64,000 nt of DNA from Aquificota bacterium (GCA_030549905.1 JAUQQK010000001.1:124001-188000), one strand, 5' to 3'. Positions 49,126 to 58,622 are shown, counted from the stretch's first letter. The notes: generated by a model from the sequence alone, not told the origin. Numbers and translations are program-made.

Positions 49126-50492
49126 AAAGGACTCTTTTTCTTAGTTTGCCTCTTCTGGTTCTGGCGGTAGCGGTAGGCTTATACCTTACTGTGGGGAAAA
49201 AGTCTGAGGGAGGCGTGCCTTCAGGATATAAACAGGTGCTAAGCATAAAGGCTGAAGGCTTTGAGGTCTTCTTATATACAAACGATGGAACGCTCAAGGT
49301 GGGTAAAAACCTGCTATATCTTCAGACGAAGCCAGAGAAGAAAATAGAAAGCCTTTACTTTTATATGCCACCTATGCCGGGCATGGGGGAGATGAGGGAA
49401 GATGCCCTTCTGAAGGAGATAAGTATAGGAAGGTATGAAGGCTCTGCAAACCTCAGCATGGCTGGATACTGGCAGTTGGTACTTCAGGTGGATGGAAAGG
49501 TCTATAAACAGGACCTAAACATACCTTATAAGCCCGGGGCTCAAAGGGAAGAAAAGAAGGAGGGGCTAATTGAGGTAAAGCCCTCCGCCCTTCAGCTGGT
49601 GGGCATTCAAACAATGCCTGTGGAAAAAAAGGAGCTATTGGAGTCCTTCTCTGTAGTGGGTTATGTTTCTTACGACCTATCAAGGGTTTATGAGGTGACC
49701 CTAAGAAGCGATGCATGGGTTATAGACACTTTTGGAAGGTTTGAGGGAGAGCTCATCTCAAAAGGAGAGCCACTTATGAGGGTTTTAAGTCCTGAGGTGG
49801 AGGTGGCAAAAGAGGAGCTAAGGCTTGCCAAAGAGCTGGGAAGAAGGGAGCTTGAAAGGGCTGTCCTTGAGAAGCTTTCATACCTTAAGGCTGGGGAAGT
49901 GATAGGCTCACCTTACAGCGGGGTAATAATTGAAAGAAAAGTCTCGCCGGGCGGTTATGTAAAGGCGGGGGAAACCGCCTACAGAATAGCGGACATATCA
50001 AAGGTCTGGGTAGTGACGGAGGTGCCATTTATTATGGCTTCTTCCATAAGGCGTGGTATGAAGGTTCTTATAACTCCTGTTGGCTCAGAGGAAAGCTTTG
50101 AGGGTCTTGTAGATTACATATTTCCAGAGGCTAACAAGGAATCAAGGACTTTAAGGGTAAAGATAAGCCTTCCCAACAGAAGCATAAAGCTTAAAGTCAA
50201 TCAGTTGGTGGAGGTTTATTTTGAAAAGCCTTTAGGTGAGGCACTGGCAGTGCCGGAAAGCGCGGTGGTAGATACGGGAAAAAGGCAGGTGGTCTTTGTG
50301 GAAGTAGAGCCCGGTGTGTATCAGCCAAGGTTTGTAAAACTTGGAAGAAGGGCGGAGGGGTATTATGAAGTGCTTGAAGGTTTAAAGGAAGGTGAGAAGG
50401 TAGTGATAAAAGGTACTTTCCTTCTGGACTCAGAAGCTCAGCTAAAAGGACTTTATGGAGAGGAGGTAAAGGCACATGAGCATCACCACTGA
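49122..50492 (+). CDS. CusB-like RND periplasmic adaptor
   Basis: SYDLSRVYEVTLRSDAWVIDTFGRFEGELISKGEPLMRVLSPEV, IERKVSPGGYVKAGETAYRIADISKVWV, C-terminal HEHHH. Confidence 0.92.
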   Translation: MKRTLFLSLPLLVLAVAVGLYLTVGKKSEGGVPSGYKQVLSIKAEGFEVFLYTNDGTLKVGKNLLYLQTKPEKKIESLYFYMPPMPGMGEMREDALLKEISIGRYEGSANLSMAGYWQLVLQVDGKVYKQDLNIPYKPGAQREEKKEGLIEVKPSALQLVGIQTMPVEKKELLESFSVVGYVSYDLSRVYEVTLRSDAWVIDTFGRFEGELISKGEPLMRVLSPEVEVAKEELRLAKELGRRELERAVLEKLSYLKAGEVIGSPYSGVIIERKVSPGGYVKAGETAYRIADISKVWVVTEVPFIMASSIRRGMKVLITPVGSEESFEGLVDYIFPEANKESRTLRVKISLPNRSIKLKVNQLVEVYFEKPLGEALAVPESAVVDTGKRQVVFVEVEPGVYQPRFVKLGRRAEGYYEVLEGLKEGEKVVIKGTFLLDSEAQLKGLYGEEVKAHEHHH

Positions 50493-50493
50493 G

Positions 50494-50589
50494 TTAGCCC
50501 TTGCTCATAAACCTGCTGTAGGCAAAAAGAAGGTAGAGCAGTATGCCTGTAAAGATAAAAAGCCCGGCAAAGTAAAGAAGGAAGTCCAT
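50494..50589 (-). CDS. Candidate 31-aa single-TM small protein, opposite strand
   Basis: MDFLLYFAGLFIFTGILLYLLFAYSRFMSKG*, read codon by codon; fills most of the cusB / Met-rich gene gap; no clear RBS. Confidence 0.35.
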   Translation of the reverse strand: MDFLLYFAGLFIFTGILLYLLFAYSRFMSKG

Positions 50590-50618
50590 AAAGAAAATTT
50601 TAAAAGGAGGTGTTTGCT

Positions 50619-50942
50619 ATGAGGAAGCTACTTGCAGGAGTCCTTTTGGCAGTTGGCAGTTTTTCAGTCCTTTATGCCCAGCAGGAGCACAAGCACGGCG
50701 AACAAAGCATCATGCCCATGATGCCCATGATGATGTCTATGATGATGGAAGACCCCGAGATGCGTAAAGCTATGATGGAACATATGCAAAAATGCAGACA
50801 GCAGATGATGAACACACTCATGGAGAACCCAAGGTTTATGGAGAGGCTTATTTCCACGATGCTTCAGCACAGGGAAACAATGAAAAAGGTTCTGGAAAAC
50901 AACCCTCAGATGAAAAAGCAGATGGAAGAACTCCTTAAGTGA
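50619..50942 (+). CDS. Exported methionine-rich protein, putative copper binding
   Basis: MRKLL signal peptide; IMPMMPMMMSMMMEDPEMRKAMMEHMQKCRQQMMNTLM; AGGAGG RBS; within copper cluster. Confidence 0.8.
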   Translation: MRKLLAGVLLAVGSFSVLYAQQEHKHGEQSIMPMMPMMMSMMMEDPEMRKAMMEHMQKCRQQMMNTLMENPRFMERLISTMLQHRETMKKVLENNPQMKKQMEELLK

Positions 50943-50957
50943 GTTGGAGGTTTTGTC

Positions 50958-51329
50958 ATGAAAACCTTTACAGCCCTGCTTTTATTAACGGCTTTTGTCT
51001 TAGCAGGTGAGATAACCGCTTACTACAATAAGAACTGCACATGCTGTGAAAAATACTTCTCAAAGCTTGAAAAGGAAGGCTTTAAGCTAAAGAAGGTTCA
51101 TGTAAGCCCGCAGGAGCTTATGCAGGTAAAGGAAAAGCTAAAAGTGCCTGTGGAGCTTCGCTCCTGTCATACGATGGTCTACGAAGGTAGGTTCATAGAG
51201 GGTCATGTAAAGCCAGATGGCGTAAGAAGGCTTATGAAGGACAAGAGCATAAAGGGTGTAGCTTCCACGCATGGCATAAGGAGCGGGAGAGGAGAGTATG
51301 AGGAAGAGTACAAAGTGGTAAGGAGGTAA
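50958..51329 (+). CDS. DUF411-family periplasmic metal-binding protein
   Basis: AYYNKNCTCCEKYFSKLEKEGFKL, LRSCHTMVYEGRFIEGHV. Confidence 0.88.
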   Translation: MKTFTALLLLTAFVLAGEITAYYNKNCTCCEKYFSKLEKEGFKLKKVHVSPQELMQVKEKLKVPVELRSCHTMVYEGRFIEGHVKPDGVRRLMKDKSIKGVASTHGIRSGRGEYEEEYKVVRR

Positions 51330-51332
51330 GAC

Positions 51333-51764
51333 ATGAAGAAGGCACTGCTTTTTACTCTGCTTGGCTTTTTGTTTGTTTTAGCCCAACCAAAAGAACCACC
51401 AAAGGGTGAGCGGTGCGTAGTCTGCAGTATGGACGTAAATATTGACCCCAAGCTTACCTCTCAGATAAAGCTCAAAGATGGCTCTTACAAGTATGCGGAA
51501 TCTCCAAAGCATATTTTACAGTTCTACTTTGAAAACAGGGGAAAGGTGGCAGAGCTTTGGGTAAAGGACTATGAAAGCGGTAAGTGGATAGATGGCACAA
51601 AAGCTTTTTATGTGCCTATAAAGGAGGGTCCAATGGGTCCAGACCTTGCTCCCTTCAGAAGCAAGCTATCCGCCCAAAAGTTTGCCGGTAAGGGAAAGGT
51701 TTATCAGCTCAAAGATATCACTAAGGACTTTTTAAAGCACCTTGATATGGGGCATGTGCATTAA
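51333..51764 (+). CDS. NosL-like copper protein
   Basis: GERCVVCSMDVNIDPKLTSQIKLKDGSYKYAESPKHIL. Confidence 0.82.
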   Translation: MKKALLFTLLGFLFVLAQPKEPPKGERCVVCSMDVNIDPKLTSQIKLKDGSYKYAESPKHILQFYFENRGKVAELWVKDYESGKWIDGTKAFYVPIKEGPMGPDLAPFRSKLSAQKFAGKGKVYQLKDITKDFLKHLDMGHVH

Positions 51765-51779
51765 AAGGAGGCGATAGAT

Positions 51780-53879
51780 ATGATGTGGGATATGCATGGA
51801 ATGGGATGGGGTATGGGTCTTTTATACCTGCTTGTGGTGCTTTTTCTACTTCTTGGCATAGGAGCCTTTCTTAAATACTTGCTAAAAGGTTACACTATGC
51901 ATACACACCATCATAAAGTTCCTGTTAGGCACAAAGACCACATAGAGGAGATTAAGAAAAAAGCCATCGTTTCAAGCATACTGACCTTACCTATACTTGC
52001 CTTTTCTGAAAGTTTCCAAAGGCTTATAGGCTTCAAAATTCCTGAGTTTTACGGAAGTAAGGTAATTGTTCCCTTACTTTCTTCCTTTATCTTTGTCTAT
52101 GGAGGGAGCTTCTTTATAAAGGGTTCTTTGGAGGAACTTAAAAAGAAAAAGCCGGGAATGTTCAGTCTTGTGGCTCTTGCAATAAGCGTTGCTTTCCTTT
52201 ACAGCCTATATGCAACCTTGCAGATGAAGATGGACTTCTTCTGGGAGCTTTCTACTCTTATTGTAGTAATGCTATGGGGACATTGGATAGAGATGCGGTC
52301 AACACTCGGGGCTTCAAAGGCTCTTGAGGAGCTTATGAGGCTTATGCCTACAAAGGCAAACCTTATGAAAGGGGATAAAATAATTGAAGTTCCTGTTTCC
52401 GAGCTTACACCCGGGGATATAGTCCTTGTAAAACCCGGTGAAAAAGTACCCGTTGATGGCGTTGTAGTGGAAGGCTCAAGTTATCTAAACGAAGCTATGC
52501 TCACAGGAGAATCAAAGCCTGTTTATAAAAGTTTAGGGGATAAGGTAATAGGCGGTTCCTTAAACATGGAAGGTTCTCTCAAGGTTAAGGTTGAAAAGAC
52601 TGGAGAAGAAGCTTATGTAGGTCAAGTCATAAAGCTTGTGAAGGAAACACAAGAATCAAAAACAAGACTTCAAGATATGGCAGACAAAGTTGCCTTCTAT
52701 CTCACCCTGATAGCTGTATTTGTAGGCTTTATATCCTTCTCTGTTTGGGTCTATTTAGCAAAAGACTTATCCTTTGCCGTTGAAAGGGCTGTTTCCGTCA
52801 TGGTGATAGCCTGCCCCCATGCTCTTGGTCTTGCCATACCGCTTGTGGTTGCCATATCCTCCTCCTACCTTGCAAGGAACGGCATACTGATAAGGAAAAG
52901 GCTTGCCTTTGAAATGCTTAAAGGTGTTGAGGCGGTGGTGTTTGACAAGACGGGCACACTAACAGAGGGGGTCTTTGGCGTCTCAGATGTTTTTTCTCCA
53001 AGCCTGTCAGAAGGAGAGCTTTTAAGACTTGCCTGTGCTGTTGAGAGATATTCAGAGCATGTGATAGGCAAGGCTATTGTAAAGGCGGTGCTGGAAAAAG
53101 ACATGCAAACGCCAGAGGTAAGGGACTTTAAAGCCTTTCCCGGAAGGGGTGTGCTGGGCAAGGTGGAAGGTAAAAACGTGGCGGTTGGAACCGCCCTGTT
53201 TATGAAGGAGCTTGGGGTTCAAGAGGATGATGAGGTTTTAAAAAAGGCTAAGGAGTTTGAGTCGCAGGGGAAGACGGTGGTCTTGGTGGCTGTAGATGGA
53301 AGGCTTTCTGGGGCAATAGCCCTGTCGGACAAAATAAGGCAAGAGTCTTATGAGGCTGTAAGGGAGCTTAAAGGTATGGGTAAGCGGGTTATTATGATAA
53401 CGGGGGATGCTGAAGAGGTGGCAAAGCACATAGCGGAGGAGCTTGGCATAGAGGAATACTTTGCAAGGGTTCTTCCAGACCAGAAGGCTCAGAAGGTAAA
53501 GGAGCTTCAGTTAAGGGGTATGAGGGTGGCTATGGTGGGGGACGGGATAAACGATGCCCCAGCCCTTGTGCAGGCGGATGTGGGTATAGCTATAGGCTCG
53601 GGAACAGATGTGGCTATAGAGAGCGCGGACATTGTCCTTGTGAAAAGCGACCCAAGGGATGTGGCAAAGGTGATAAAGGCTTCACGGATTACGGTTAGCA
53701 AGATGGCTCAGAACCTCTTCTGGGCTGTGGGCTACAATGTGGTAGCCATACCCCTCGCCTCGGGTGTGGCGGTGCCCTGGGGTCTTGTTCTAAAGCCCGC
53801 GGTTGGTGCCCTGCTCATGAGTGCAAGCACCCTCATAGTGGCAATAAATGCCATGCTTATGAAGAGGTCTTTAAGATGA
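51780..53879 (+). CDS. CopB-type P1B copper-transporting ATPase
   Basis: CPH motif VIACPHALGLAIPLV, DKTGTLTEG, MVGDGINDAPALVQADVGIAIGSGTDVA; Met/His-rich N-terminus. Confidence 0.94.
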   Translation: MMWDMHGMGWGMGLLYLLVVLFLLLGIGAFLKYLLKGYTMHTHHHKVPVRHKDHIEEIKKKAIVSSILTLPILAFSESFQRLIGFKIPEFYGSKVIVPLLSSFIFVYGGSFFIKGSLEELKKKKPGMFSLVALAISVAFLYSLYATLQMKMDFFWELSTLIVVMLWGHWIEMRSTLGASKALEELMRLMPTKANLMKGDKIIEVPVSELTPGDIVLVKPGEKVPVDGVVVEGSSYLNEAMLTGESKPVYKSLGDKVIGGSLNMEGSLKVKVEKTGEEAYVGQVIKLVKETQESKTRLQDMADKVAFYLTLIAVFVGFISFSVWVYLAKDLSFAVERAVSVMVIACPHALGLAIPLVVAISSSYLARNGILIRKRLAFEMLKGVEAVVFDKTGTLTEGVFGVSDVFSPSLSEGELLRLACAVERYSEHVIGKAIVKAVLEKDMQTPEVRDFKAFPGRGVLGKVEGKNVAVGTALFMKELGVQEDDEVLKKAKEFESQGKTVVLVAVDGRLSGAIALSDKIRQESYEAVRELKGMGKRVIMITGDAEEVAKHIAEELGIEEYFARVLPDQKAQKVKELQLRGMRVAMVGDGINDAPALVQADVGIAIGSGTDVAIESADIVLVKSDPRDVAKVIKASRITVSKMAQNLFWAVGYNVVAIPLASGVAVPWGLVLKPAVGALLMSASTLIVAINAMLMKRSLR

Positions 53880-56800
53880 TTTTGGAAGGCATACTGAGAT
53901 ACAGGCTTGTGGTGGTTATCTTCTCCATATTTCTTCTACTTTATGGCATTGACTCTTTGAGGAAAGTTCCCTTAGAGGCACTTCCAGACCTTACTGATAC
54001 GCAGGTGATAGTTTATTCTGAGTGGATGGGGCAGGCTCCTCAGGTGATAGAGGACCAGCTTACCTATCCGCTCACCTCCTCCATGCTTGGTCTTCCAAAG
54101 GTTAAGGCGGTAAGGGGCTATTCAATGCCCAACTATTCCTTGGTTTATGTAATATTTGAAGACGGGACAGACATATACTGGGCTCGCTCAAGGGTTCTGG
54201 AAAAGCTCTCTTCCATAAGAAGCCAGCTTCCTTCTCAGGCAAGGGTGGAGCTTGGTCCTGATGCCACCGGTCTTGGCTGGGTCTATCAGTATGCGCTCTA
54301 CTCAGAAAAGAGGAGCCTTGATGAGCTCTGGAGCCTTCAGAACTTCTACATAAAGTATGCCCTCCTTTCCGTGCCAAATGTGGCTGAGGTGGCTTCTGTA
54401 GGGGGCTTTGAAAGGGAATACCGTGTGTTGGTAAAGCCTGAGCTTTTAAGGTTTTATAACCTTTCCCTTCAGGATGTTGCAAGAGCGGTTTCTTCTTCTA
54501 CCGCTGAGAAGGGAGGCAAGTACGTGGAGATAAACGGAAGGGAGTTTCTCATAAGGCTTAGGGGTTATGCCACCTCTAAGGAAGACCTGCAGAAGGCTGT
54601 CATAAAGGAAGTGGGAGGCGTTCCTGTAAAGGTGGAAGATGTGGCAAGTGTGGTGGAAACTCCAGCCCTTCGTATGGGGACTGCGGACTACAACGGTCTT
54701 GGTAATGTGGTGGGCGGGATAGTGGTCATGCGTTATGGAGCGGACGCCTATAAAACCATAAAAGAAGTAAAGCAGAAGTTAGAAGAGGTAAAAAGAGGAC
54801 TACCGGAAGATATAAGGCTTGTGCCTGTATATGACCGTTCACAGCTTATAGAAAGTGCGGTTAAACACCTCTGGAGGGTACTCGTAGAAGAGTCCGTGGT
54901 GGTTGTGGTGGTAATAGGAGTGTTTCTTTTAAGCCTTAGTTTAAGCTTTGCTTTGCTTATTTTCTTACTTCTCTCCTTACTTGGTACTTTCATACTGATG
55001 AACCACCTTGGCATTAACTCCAACATTATGTCTCTTGGTGGTATAGCCATAGCCATAGGCACTATGGTAGATGCGGGCATAGTACTTGTGGAAGCCTTTG
55101 AAAGAAAGAGGGAGGAAGGGAAAGAACTTGTGCAGGCTATATTAGAATCCACTCAGGAGGTGGGAAAGCCCATCTTCTTTGCCCTCCTTGTGGTGGCGGT
55201 ATCCTTCGTGCCCATGCTTGCCCTCAAGGGTCAGGCAGGAAGGCTTTTCTCTCCCCTTGTGCTTACAAAGACCTTTGCCATGCTGGTGGCTTCCCTTCTC
55301 AGCCTTTTAGTTTTTCCTGTGCTTCTTTACTACTTTGGAAGAGGCAGGGCAATTCCAGAAGAAAAAAATCCATTAGTCAGGCTCTTAGTAGTTCTTTATA
55401 CACCTCTGTTTAGACTTTCCATAAGGTTTAGATACGTGCTTTTAGCCTTTGCTGTTCTCTCTGTGCCTGCCTCTTACCTGCTTTATGAAAGGCTTGGAAG
55501 GGAATTCATGCCAGACTTAAAGGAAGGAAGTCTCCTTTATATGCCCACTACAGCTCCCAGCATATCCATACAGGAAGCTCAGAGATTGCTTGTTCTTCAA
55601 GACCGAATAATAAAAAGTTTTCCAGAAGTAGAAAGTGTTTTTGGTAAAGCAGGCAGGGCAAATACACCTACAGACCCCGCACCCCTATCCATGATAGAGA
55701 CCACCATAATGCTAAAGCCAAAAGACCAGTGGCGTGAGGGAATGACCTATGAGAAGCTCCTTTCGGAGCTTGACAAAGCCCTTCAGGCACCCGGCGTAAT
55801 AAACAGCTGGACCATGCCCATAAGGGGAAGAATAGATATGATAAGCACGGGCATAAGGACTCCTCTGGGAATTAAGGTTTTTGGAAGCGACCTTCAGACT
55901 ATATCCAAGCTACTTTTGGATATAGAAAGCTCCCTTCAGGGTATGGAAGGTCTTTTAAGCGTTTATGGAGAGCGTATAGGAGGAGCCACCTATCTGGAGA
56001 TAATTCCAGACAGGGAAAAGTTAGCTCTTTACGGTCTTTCCTTAGAGGAGCTAACTTCAACCCTTGAGCTTCTCCTTGCCAACAGCCCCGTAAATATTTT
56101 CATTTCAGGCAGGGAAAGGTATGGCATAACCCTCGGCGTTCCAAGAGACTACAGGCAGGAGCTTGAAAACTTGGTCCTTCCCCTTGAAAACAAACTCATT
56201 CCTCTCAAGGCGGTGGCTGAGATAAAAAGGGTGGAAAGCCCTGCGGAGATAAAGTCAGAAAATGGGCTTCTTGTGGGCTATGTGTATATCACCCCAAAGC
56301 CTGAAGCAGACATGCAGGAAATAATTGAGGAAGGCGACAGAAGGATAAGGGAAAGGGTGCAGTTTCCAGCGGGCTATTATTATAGCTGGAGCGGGCAGTA
56401 TGAATACTGGAAGAAGGCGATGGAGGACCTAAAAGTTATAATCCCTCTTGTGCTTTTAAGCATCGTGCTTTTAGTGTATCTGAGCCTTGGAAGGCTCTTT
56501 GAAACTCTTCTTGTGCTTTTTACTCTGCCCTCTTCCCTCCTTGGAGGTCTTGTAGCCATGCACTTTTTTGACTATAAGCTCTCTGTGGCTTCCATAGCAG
56601 GCTTTTTAGCCCTTCTTGGCATTTCCGCTGAAATGGGCATTGTGATGGTGGTATATATAATGAAAGCTCTGGAAAAAGGCTATGAAAATCCTTATCAGGC
56701 AATATATGAGGGTGCGGTAAAAAGGATAAGACCCAAAAGCATGACCATGCTCGCCATTCTGTCAAGCCTTTTACCTGCGGTATATCTTGAAGGAACAGGC

Positions 56801-56917
56801 TCGGAGGTTATATCACGGATAGCCATGCCCATGCTGGGAGGAATTGTATCTTCCTTCTTTACAGCCTTGTTTATAGTACCAGCCCTATACAGCCTCAGAT
56901 ACAAGTTCAAGGAATGA
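53876..56917 (+). CDS. CusA/CzcA-like heavy-metal RND efflux pump
   Basis: 1013 aa; PLEALPDLTDTQVIVYSEWMGQAPQVIEDQLTYPLTSSMLGLPKVKAVRG, GAVKRIRPKSMTMLAI. Confidence 0.96.
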   Translation: MILEGILRYRLVVVIFSIFLLLYGIDSLRKVPLEALPDLTDTQVIVYSEWMGQAPQVIEDQLTYPLTSSMLGLPKVKAVRGYSMPNYSLVYVIFEDGTDIYWARSRVLEKLSSIRSQLPSQARVELGPDATGLGWVYQYALYSEKRSLDELWSLQNFYIKYALLSVPNVAEVASVGGFEREYRVLVKPELLRFYNLSLQDVARAVSSSTAEKGGKYVEINGREFLIRLRGYATSKEDLQKAVIKEVGGVPVKVEDVASVVETPALRMGTADYNGLGNVVGGIVVMRYGADAYKTIKEVKQKLEEVKRGLPEDIRLVPVYDRSQLIESAVKHLWRVLVEESVVVVVVIGVFLLSLSLSFALLIFLLLSLLGTFILMNHLGINSNIMSLGGIAIAIGTMVDAGIVLVEAFERKREEGKELVQAILESTQEVGKPIFFALLVVAVSFVPMLALKGQAGRLFSPLVLTKTFAMLVASLLSLLVFPVLLYYFGRGRAIPEEKNPLVRLLVVLYTPLFRLSIRFRYVLLAFAVLSVPASYLLYERLGREFMPDLKEGSLLYMPTTAPSISIQEAQRLLVLQDRIIKSFPEVESVFGKAGRANTPTDPAPLSMIETTIMLKPKDQWREGMTYEKLLSELDKALQAPGVINSWTMPIRGRIDMISTGIRTPLGIKVFGSDLQTISKLLLDIESSLQGMEGLLSVYGERIGGATYLEIIPDREKLALYGLSLEELTSTLELLLANSPVNIFISGRERYGITLGVPRDYRQELENLVLPLENKLIPLKAVAEIKRVESPAEIKSENGLLVGYVYITPKPEADMQEIIEEGDRRIRERVQFPAGYYYSWSGQYEYWKKAMEDLKVIIPLVLLSIVLLVYLSLGRLFETLLVLFTLPSSLLGGLVAMHFFDYKLSVASIAGFLALLGISAEMGIVMVVYIMKALEKGYENPYQAIYEGAVKRIRPKSMTMLAILSSLLPAVYLEGTGSEVISRIAMPMLGGIVSSFFTALFIVPALYSLRYKFKE

Positions 56918-56987
56918 TTTAGCTCATCTGTACTTTTGAAAAGAGCCTTTAAAATAGTAGGCAAATAATTAAGAAGGAGGTTCTACC

Positions 56988-57497
56988 ATGGCACAGACAG
57001 TTAATCTTAAAGGAAATCCTGTAGCTCTATGTGGTCCTGCTTTAAAGGTAGGAGACCCTGCACCTGTTGCTTATGTAGTTACAAAAGACCTGCAAGAAAT
57101 AGCCATAGGAGGCTCCAGCGACAAAGTGCAAGTAATAGTCACTGTTCCTTCTCTTGATACACCTGTGTGTGAAACAGAAACAAAGAAGTTCAACGAATTG
57201 GTGGCTGGTATGCAAGGTGTGGTAGTCTATGTAGTTTCTATGGACTTGCCCTTTGCACAGAAGAGGTTCTGTGAAAGCTTCAACATAGGCAACGTAGTAG
57301 TAGCTTCCGACTTTCGTTACAGAGACATGGAAAAGTACGGCGTTCTTATATCTGAAGGTGCTCTCAAAGGTATTTTAGCGAGAGCTGTCTTTGTAGTAGG
57401 AAAGGATGGTAAGATTGCCTATATTCAGATGGTGCCTGAGATAACTCAAGAGCCAAACTATGATGAGGTAGTTGCAAAGGTGAAAGAACTTTTATAA
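56988..57497 (+). CDS. tpx: Thiol peroxidase (atypical 2-Cys peroxiredoxin)
   Basis: KGNPVALCGPALKVGDPAP, VPSLDTPVCETETKKFNE, DLPFAQKRFCESFNIGNVVVASDFR. Confidence 0.95.
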   Translation: MAQTVNLKGNPVALCGPALKVGDPAPVAYVVTKDLQEIAIGGSSDKVQVIVTVPSLDTPVCETETKKFNELVAGMQGVVVYVVSMDLPFAQKRFCESFNIGNVVVASDFRYRDMEKYGVLISEGALKGILARAVFVVGKDGKIAYIQMVPEITQEPNYDEVVAKVKELL

Positions 57498-57506
57498 TAC
57501 TTATCA

Positions 57507-57522
57507 AGCCCCCTCGGGGGCT
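57507..57522 (+). terminator. Hairpin after tpx (terminator-like, weak U tract)
   Basis: AGCCCC-CTCG-GGGGCT. Confidence 0.4.
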
Positions 57523-57549
57523 GTTATAATAAAGGGAGGAGGTTCTGCA

Positions 57550-57759
57550 GTGGAAAGAGAAAGGCTCTACTCCAAAAAGTTGAACGCAGGAAAAAGGACA
57601 TACTATTTTGATGTGAAAAGAGGACGCGACGGCTCCGCCTATCTTGTAATAACGGAGCAAACAGATGAAAAAAGAAACAGGCTGATGGTCTTTGAGGACA
57701 AAATGGAAGAGTTTCTGAATGCCTTGCAGGATGCTGTCAGGAACATGAAGACAAAGTAA
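57550..57759 (+). CDS. Pur-alpha-like (DUF3276-type) nucleic-acid-binding protein
   Basis: 69 aa; ERLYSKKLNAGKRTYYFDVKRGRDGSAYLVITEQ...RLMVFEDKMEEFLNALQDAV; GTG start. Confidence 0.75.
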   Translation: MERERLYSKKLNAGKRTYYFDVKRGRDGSAYLVITEQTDEKRNRLMVFEDKMEEFLNALQDAVRNMKTK

Positions 57760-57788
57760 GAAACCTTTATATTAAGGGAGGTGCAGGC

Positions 57789-58031
57789 ATGAGGGTGTAC
57801 AAACTTCTTTTTATATCATTTAGCTTGAGCTTTGCCCTTGAATGCCAGAATACTATAGGCACAGAAAGGGCTATAGGGGTAGCAAAACAGTATGTGGGAG
57901 AGGTGCATGCCATAAATTTGTCCCAAAACAAGAAAACAGGTGAATGCTTCTATAGGGTGAGGGGTCAGGAGGGTACAGCCCTCATAGATGCAAAGGATGG
58001 GAAGCTTTTGAGGTTTTACAGGAAGCGGTAA
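57789..58031 (+). CDS. Small exported protein, possibly PepSY-like
   Basis: Signal peptide; AIGVAKQYVGEVHAINLSQ...CFYRVRGQEGTALIDAKDGKLLRF. Confidence 0.6.
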   Translation: MRVYKLLFISFSLSFALECQNTIGTERAIGVAKQYVGEVHAINLSQNKKTGECFYRVRGQEGTALIDAKDGKLLRFYRKR

Positions 58032-58039
58032 TATAAGGG

Positions 58040-58570
58040 CTACTTTGAGGGTCTAAAGGCTTTTATCTTTGTTTCATCGGTGGTTATGTAGGGACCGCCT
58101 ATGAGGTCTATGCAGTAAGGCACAGCGGGGAAAACTGCGTCAAGGCATACTTTTATGGATTGTGGTTTGCCCGGAAGGTTTATTATGAGGGCTTTGTTTC
58201 TTATGCCCGCAATCTGACGCGAGAGTATGGCGGTGGGTACCTGCTTTAATGAAACCGCACGCATCAACTCGCCAAAGCCGGGTAGTAGTTTCTGACATAC
58301 AGCCTCCGTAGCCTCCGGGGTTACATCTCTTGGAGCTGGTCCCGTCCCGCCTGTGGTGAGTATAAGACAGCAACCTTCCACATCAGCCATATGTATTAAA
58401 GCACCTTCTATAAGCTCTTTTTCGTCCGGCACTATGCGATAAATTATCTCAAAGGGTGAGCTAACCACATCTTTGAGGTATTCAATTATATATTTCCCGC
58501 TTATGTCCTCATACTCACCCCTGCTGGCTCTGTCTGAAATGGTAAGCACACCAAACTTAGCCCTTTCCAT
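58040..58570 (-). CDS. mog: Molybdopterin adenylyltransferase Mog/MoaB family
   Basis: FGVLTISDRASRGEYEDISG, LILTTGGTGPAPRDVTPEAT, ALIINLPGKPQSIKVCLDAVFPAVPYCIDL. Confidence 0.92.
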   Translation of the reverse strand: MERAKFGVLTISDRASRGEYEDISGKYIIEYLKDVVSSPFEIIYRIVPDEKELIEGALIHMADVEGCCLILTTGGTGPAPRDVTPEATEAVCQKLLPGFGELMRAVSLKQVPTAILSRQIAGIRNKALIINLPGKPQSIKVCLDAVFPAVPYCIDLIGGPYITTDETKIKAFRPSK

Positions 58571-58602
58571 AGGGTTTCTATTATATTAAAGAAGACGGAG
58601 AC

Positions 58603-58621
58603 CTGATATAATTAATATCAG
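58603..58621. promoter_or_regulatory. Inverted repeat CTGATAT-AATTA-ATATCAG overlapping a TATAAT -10 box
   Basis: Perfect 7-bp arms, 5-bp centre; TATAAT at 58607-58612; ATG at 58623. Confidence 0.6.
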
Positions 58622-58622
58622 T

